A DNA stretch of 64,000 bases from Halorubrum sp. PV6 (GTDB lineage: Archaea > Halobacteriota > Halobacteria > Halobacteriales > Haloferacaceae). Made by a program: the position numbers and the translations under genes. Below, piece by piece: positions 60,785 to 64,000 of this stretch. Location: contig NZ_CP030064.1 in assembly GCF_003990725.2 (NCBI RefSeq), forward strand, positions 620,001 to 684,000, in the 5' to 3' direction. The notes below the pieces were generated by a model that saw nothing but the letters and a program-made list of their open reading frames with translations, ran no database searches and was not told where the DNA came from. How positions within the stretch are numbered: position 1 is the first letter of the stretch; each line of letters begins with the position of its first letter.

Positions 60785-61777
60785 CTAGAGGAAGCCCGCG
60801 ATGCCGGCCGCCTCGACGAGGGGGACGCCCGCGACGACGGAACCGATCAGGTAGCCGCCGATCGCGCCTCCATTTAAGAGTGGTAACCCGGCGTGTGGCC
60901 GCCCTTTGATCACCCAACTCATCAGCACCAACAGCCCGCCGAGGCTGCCGACCATCGCGAGCAGCGCCGGGAGGTTGAGGCCGATGAAGGGGACGGAGAG
61001 GGCGGCCGCGGGCGAGAACGTCGCCGCGCTCGCCACCAGCACCGTCGGGATCACGGCGTCGCCGAGGCCGATGAAGAACGCGTCGCGGTCCTCGATGTCG
61101 GTCGGATCCGTGACGTCGCTGTCCGCGTCGCCGGCATCGTCGCTTGCGGAGTCGCCGTCTGCCACCGCGTCGCCCGCTCCCGACTCGCCGTCGTCTGGCT
61201 CCGCGTCGAGCAGCGAGTACGACACCGAAAGCGGGATGACGAGCACCACGGGGATGTTCAGGTCCATGACGCCTTCCGCGAGCGACAGCATGTGTTCGGT
61301 CCCGTACACCGATATCGCGTCGTACACCGCCAGAAAGCCCAACAGGAGCAGCGCTGGCAACAGCCCGAACGAGATGCCGAACAGCCCCGCCGCGCCGGCG
61401 CCCATCAGCACGCCCGCGGCGTCGATCACGTACCACTCGGGGTAGACGAGGAGGGCGACGCCGACCGCCGCCGCCGGGACCGCGGCCGCGAGCGGCGAGA
61501 CGAGCGCGGAGAAGACGTACCACGAGAGCCACGCCGAGACCCCGACGATGAGCAGCCTGATCCCCTGATCGAGGTCGTAGCGGAACGCCGCGAGCATCAC
61601 CCCGGTCATGGCGATGATCGCGAGGATGTAGACGACGCTGTTCGTCGGATTATCGGGGTTTTCGACCGCCTGATAGCCGCTCTCGGCGAACTCCGGCACC
61701 AGGGCCAGCGCGCCCAGTTGGACGACGAGGAAGAGGCCCACGACGAAGGCGACGCCGCGGTACTCGCGGGGGAACAT
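60785..61777 (-). CDS. Presenilin-like intramembrane aspartyl protease
   Basis: A 330-residue membrane protein of the archaeal presenilin homologue family (DUF1119). About nine helices are visible. The catalytic aspartates lie in AVYDAISVYG (about residue 152) and GLGDAVIP (about residue 240). The PAL-region motif reads AGLPLLNGG near residue 297. A strongly acidic loop of about 35 residues (DDGESGAGDAVADGD and on) separates the aspartate helices, where other family members also have a loop. Substrates are unknown. Confidence 0.88.
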   Translation of the reverse strand: MFPREYRGVAFVVGLFLVVQLGALALVPEFAESGYQAVENPDNPTNSVVYILAIIAMTGVMLAAFRYDLDQGIRLLIVGVSAWLSWYVFSALVSPLAAAVPAAAVGVALLVYPEWYVIDAAGVLMGAGAAGLFGISFGLLPALLLLGFLAVYDAISVYGTEHMLSLAEGVMDLNIPVVLVIPLSVSYSLLDAEPDDGESGAGDAVADGDSASDDAGDADSDVTDPTDIEDRDAFFIGLGDAVIPTVLVASAATFSPAAALSVPFIGLNLPALLAMVGSLGGLLVLMSWVIKGRPHAGLPLLNGGAIGGYLIGSVVAGVPLVEAAGIAGFL

Positions 61778-62385
61778 TCGACCGTCGGTTCGATATCCGA
61801 GGGTTTTGTCCTTGCGCTTCGCCTCGGGCGGGCGGCGACGCCTCTCGGCGAACGTCGGTCGCGTCGTAGAATGGGGATCGGGTACGGTGTGGGAGCAGGT
61901 TACCCGAGCCCGAACGCCAACGGACGACGGACGGTGGAAGCGAGTCTCCGGCCGGCCCGTCCGAGAACGGGGTGGGGCCGGCCGACTTCGTCCGCGGCGT
62001 GTGATTGCAGTCCCGATCGGCCTAAGTAGCTATCGCTCACATTATCGCGATTGATTCTCGTCCGGCGGGCGGGTGGTCGTCTCCATCGGCACGCGCGACG
62101 ATTGGCGACGCCGCTCGGTCGATGCAGGCGGCGTTCGAGAGAGCGCACGGAAAGGGAGGCGGCGAAGAGAGGCGGACGACGGTTGTGGCGAAGGCGAAGC
62201 GAACTTCGAACGACGGGAGGCGGGCGGGCGGCGGCCGAACAGCGGACCCCCAGGCTGTCACCGGCGTCGCCGCCCGAGTGGTCGGGACGGGCGCGTGGTT
62301 TTGTCACCGAACCCCAACGAGAAAAGCGTCGGACTTCGGCAAGTTTGTCTATACACTTCTCCGGTATAAATGAGACGGTCCGGCG
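61778..62385. other. 608-bp gene-free region
   Basis: No supported gene lies between the presenilin-like and nitrilase-like genes, both minus strand. The left edge should hold the promoter of the former (AAAACC, minus strand, about 61804-61809). AT-rich points occur near 62028-62052 and 62351-62372 (GGTATAAATGA). Between them the plus strand is purine-rich (about 62110-62235). An 83-codon plus-strand frame (62122-62373) is basic, not acidic, and uses rare AGA/AGG codons, so I do not accept it. A non-coding RNA or a decayed gene is possible. Confidence 0.4.
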
Positions 62386-63192
62386 TTACCGTCGGTCCCG
62401 CAACGCGGGGAACTCCTCGCGCACCGTCGCGACCTCGGCGGGGTCGACCTCTGCGGTCACCGTCGCCGGCGCCTCGCCCGCCGACGCCATCGTCGTTCCC
62501 CACGGGTCGTACACGGTCGTCCGGCCGCAGAGCGCGTCGCCGTCGAACGCGCCGCTCCCGTTGACCGCCGCGACGTACGAGAGGTTCTCGATCGCTCGCG
62601 CCCGCCCGAGCGTCCGCCAGTGTTCGACGCGGGGGTACGGCCACGCGCTCGGCACCAGCACGCACTCGACGCCGGCGTCGACCATCTGCCGGAACTGCTC
62701 CGGGAACCGGAGGTCGTAGCAGGTCGTCACGCCGACGCACACCCCCTCGATTTCCGTCACTGGCACCCGGTCGCCGGGGACCATTCTGTCGGTCTCCTCG
62801 GAGCCGTAGCCGAACAGGTGGCGCTTCCGGTAGACGAGCCGGCGCTCCCCGTCTCGGTCGAAAAGCACCGCGGTGTTCGCGAGCCCGTCGTCGGCCGGGA
62901 CCGCGATCCCGTCCGCCGCCGATGCGGCGAGGTCCTCGACGACGGTCCCCGCGAGCACGTTCACGCCGGCCTCGGCGGCGACCGCGGCGAAGCGGCCGAG
63001 TCGGTCGCCGGCGAGGCTCTCGGCCGCGCGCTGGTAGGCGTCGAACGCGAAGTATCCCACGTCGAACAGCTCCGGGAGGACGACCAGGTCCGCTCCCGCG
63101 GCGGCCGCGTCGCGCACCGCGTCGAGCGCGGCGGCGACGTTCTTCGCGACGGCACCGCCCTCGACGCCGAGCTGGACGCAGGCGAGCCTCAT
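62386..63192 (-). CDS. Carbon-nitrogen hydrolase (nitrilase superfamily)
   Basis: A 268-residue amidase-type hydrolase. The catalytic triad is visible: Glu41 in VVLPELFDVGYF, Lys123 in VYRKRHLFG and Cys158 in VTTCYDLRFPEQF. The sequence is closest in style to omega-amidase / deaminated-glutathione-amidase proteins. The exact amide is not known. It overlaps the SRPBCC gene by four bases (63189-63192), so the two are coupled. Confidence 0.88.
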   Translation of the reverse strand: MRLACVQLGVEGGAVAKNVAAALDAVRDAAAAGADLVVLPELFDVGYFAFDAYQRAAESLAGDRLGRFAAVAAEAGVNVLAGTVVEDLAASAADGIAVPADDGLANTAVLFDRDGERRLVYRKRHLFGYGSEETDRMVPGDRVPVTEIEGVCVGVTTCYDLRFPEQFRQMVDAGVECVLVPSAWPYPRVEHWRTLGRARAIENLSYVAAVNGSGAFDGDALCGRTTVYDPWGTTMASAGEAPATVTAEVDPAEVATVREEFPALRDRR

Positions 63193-63617
63193 GCCGTGCG
63201 TCCGAGCGACGCGCGGAGGGCCGCCTCCAAGTTGTCCAACTCCTCGCCGAAGTTGCTCTTGAAGAACGACTCGACGCCCGGAAGCCGCCCGTCGACCACG
63301 AACTCGTTTGCCAGCCGACAGCCGTCGTCGCTCTCGGTGATCGTGTGTTCTCCGGTAACGCGGAACGCGCGCGACTTCCCGACGAACTTCACGCGGCGCG
63401 GCGGGTCGCGTTCGATCTCTTCGGTGTCGACGGAGATGGTCGACCGGATCATCGGGATCGGGAGCGCGACGTGCCACGTCGCTCGTCCGTCGCCGTGTAC
63501 CTCGAAGGTGTCGACGACGCTTATCGCCCCTGCGCGCTGCTCGGCGTCCGAGATGAACGCCCATACGTCCGCTGCGGGCGCATCGAACTCGAACGTCCGG
63601 GAGACTCGGACGGTCAT
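63189..63617 (-). CDS. SRPBCC (CoxG-like) lipid/ligand-binding protein
   Basis: A 142-residue START-like fold protein. The start VRVSRTFEFDAPAADVWAFI with FISDAEQRAGAI is typical, followed by beta strands (ATWHVALPIPMI, FRVTGEHTITESDDG) and the long C-terminal helix. It should bind a hydrophobic ligand. Its promoter has GGTTTTAACC (63641-63650) about 28 nt upstream. It is the first gene of a pair with the carbon-nitrogen hydrolase. Confidence 0.85.
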   Translation of the reverse strand: MTVRVSRTFEFDAPAADVWAFISDAEQRAGAISVVDTFEVHGDGRATWHVALPIPMIRSTISVDTEEIERDPPRRVKFVGKSRAFRVTGEHTITESDDGCRLANEFVVDGRLPGVESFFKSNFGEELDNLEAALRASLGRTA

Positions 63618-63741
63618 ACGATTCCTGTTGGGACTGGGGGGGTTAAAACCACGCGAGTCGCGCGAGCGCGGCCGCCGCGGATCGCTCGGAAACCACAGAA
63701 CGGTCGAAGCAAAACCGGAATCGCCGGGAGTCGCGTCGAAC

Positions 63742-63969
63742 TCAGCCCTGCGGCGTCACGCGCCACGTCGTCGACCGCGCGCGACCCCACTTCTCGATGT
63801 CCACGTCGTCGGACTTCTCGGCGAGTCGCGGGAGTCTGGAGCCGACCTGCTTGGCGGTGAGGCCGATGGCGTCGGCGATCGTCTTCGAGCGGACGTACCG
63901 CTCGCCACGGGTGACGCTGTCCGTGAGGTACGCGAGGATGCGCTGCTCTTCCTCGGTGTACTCGCTCAT
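63742..63969 (-). CDS. Small winged-helix protein (DUF7123-like)
   Basis: A 75-residue DNA-binding-like protein. The helix-turn-helix reads VRSKTIADAIGLTAKQVGSR, followed by LPRLAEKSDDVDIEKW and a wing strand ARSTTWRVT. I recall DUF7123 for this haloarchaeal family, unverified. A TATA-like GTTAATAACG (63991-64000, minus strand) lies about 27 nt before the ATG, giving a leaderless mRNA. Target genes unknown. Confidence 0.78.
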   Translation of the reverse strand: MSEYTEEEQRILAYLTDSVTRGERYVRSKTIADAIGLTAKQVGSRLPRLAEKSDDVDIEKWGRARSTTWRVTPQG

Positions 63970-64000
63970 ACACAGAAGGTACGCGACAAACGTTATTAAC

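Noticed and set aside
62122-62373. 83-codon plus-strand frame in the 608-bp gap
   Set aside because: Basic composition and AGA/AGG codons are unlike haloarchaeal genes; no recognisable motif. Ribosome profiling would settle it.
1-64000. tRNA, rRNA, SRP RNA and RNase P RNA genes
   Set aside because: I looked through the gaps for T-arm, anticodon-arm and conserved RNase P or SRP core sequences and saw none. A tRNA scan would confirm.
1-64000. Insertion sequences, integrases or provirus genes
   Set aside because: No transposase, integrase or terminal inverted repeats with target duplications were recognised; composition is even across the window.

Overview
The window is a 64 kb piece of a halophilic archaeal (class Halobacteria) chromosome, most like Halorubrum or a near relative. 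The evidence is very high GC, acidic proteins with Asp/Glu-rich tails and linkers, and TATA-like elements about 26-30 nt before many start codons (leaderless transcripts). There are also archaeal marker genes: S3Ae, RpoL, Rpa1/Rpap1/Rpe, sn-glycerol-1-phosphate dehydrogenase, aMBF1, halocyanin and a presenilin-type protease. The genus is an inference. I found no rRNA, tRNA, CRISPR array, intact insertion sequence or integrase; this is ordinary core chromosome.

Layout. 1-3.3 kb: ribosomal protein S3Ae, a GNAT acetyltransferase, RNA polymerase subunit L, a GT4 glycosyltransferase and a small unknown. 3.4-7.2 kb: the single-stranded-DNA-binding operon rpa1-rpap1-rpe. 7.3-8.9 kb: a two-subunit haloarchaeal beta-ketothiolase. 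8.9-11.3 kb: mutL with a 15-bp tandem repeat inside its N-terminal domain. 11.65-16.4 kb: a CUT1-type sugar ABC importer, with the ATPase divergent from the binding protein and two permeases. 16.4-25.7 kb: a glutathionyl-hydroquinone-reductase-like protein, an LLM-like unknown, a DAO-type flavoprotein, a zinc-ribbon microprotein/Hsp20 pair, a radical SAM-MBL-histidine-kinase-like trio, and a HAD hydrolase.

25.7-31.5 kb: a quinol-oxidising cytochrome b complex locus. It holds a membrane-anchored halocyanin, a split cytochrome b and several small membrane proteins of unknown role; no Rieske protein or cytochrome c1 is encoded in it. 31.5-44.4 kb: NAD-kinase-like protein, M28 peptidase, DUF420, EgsA, LysE exporter, DtxR regulator, DUF2103, a membrane-protein pair, Get3/ArsA ATPase, SLC13 carrier, PUA protein and HD phosphohydrolase. 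44.7-50.8 kb: the lysine (succinyl-DAP) operon dapA-dapB-dapD-lysA-dapF-dapE, tightly overlapped, with inverted repeats at the dapA and dapD promoters.

50.8-64 kb: NYN protein, a mini AMP-ligase-like protein, a cupin, dnaK-dnaJ, tpiA, a DICT sensor coupled to DsbB, aMBF1, aroA, a presenilin-like protease, a carbon-nitrogen hydrolase coupled to an SRPBCC protein, and a small winged-helix protein.

No single spectacular new system stands out. The points most worth following are the Rieske-less halocyanin/cytochrome b locus with its unknown membrane partners, a histidine-kinase-like protein with a ruined ATP site fused to a second membrane domain, the repeat inside mutL, the zinc microprotein paired with Hsp20, the 32-bp minisatellite beside the tpiA promoter, and several orphan promoters and hairpins in gene-free gaps.
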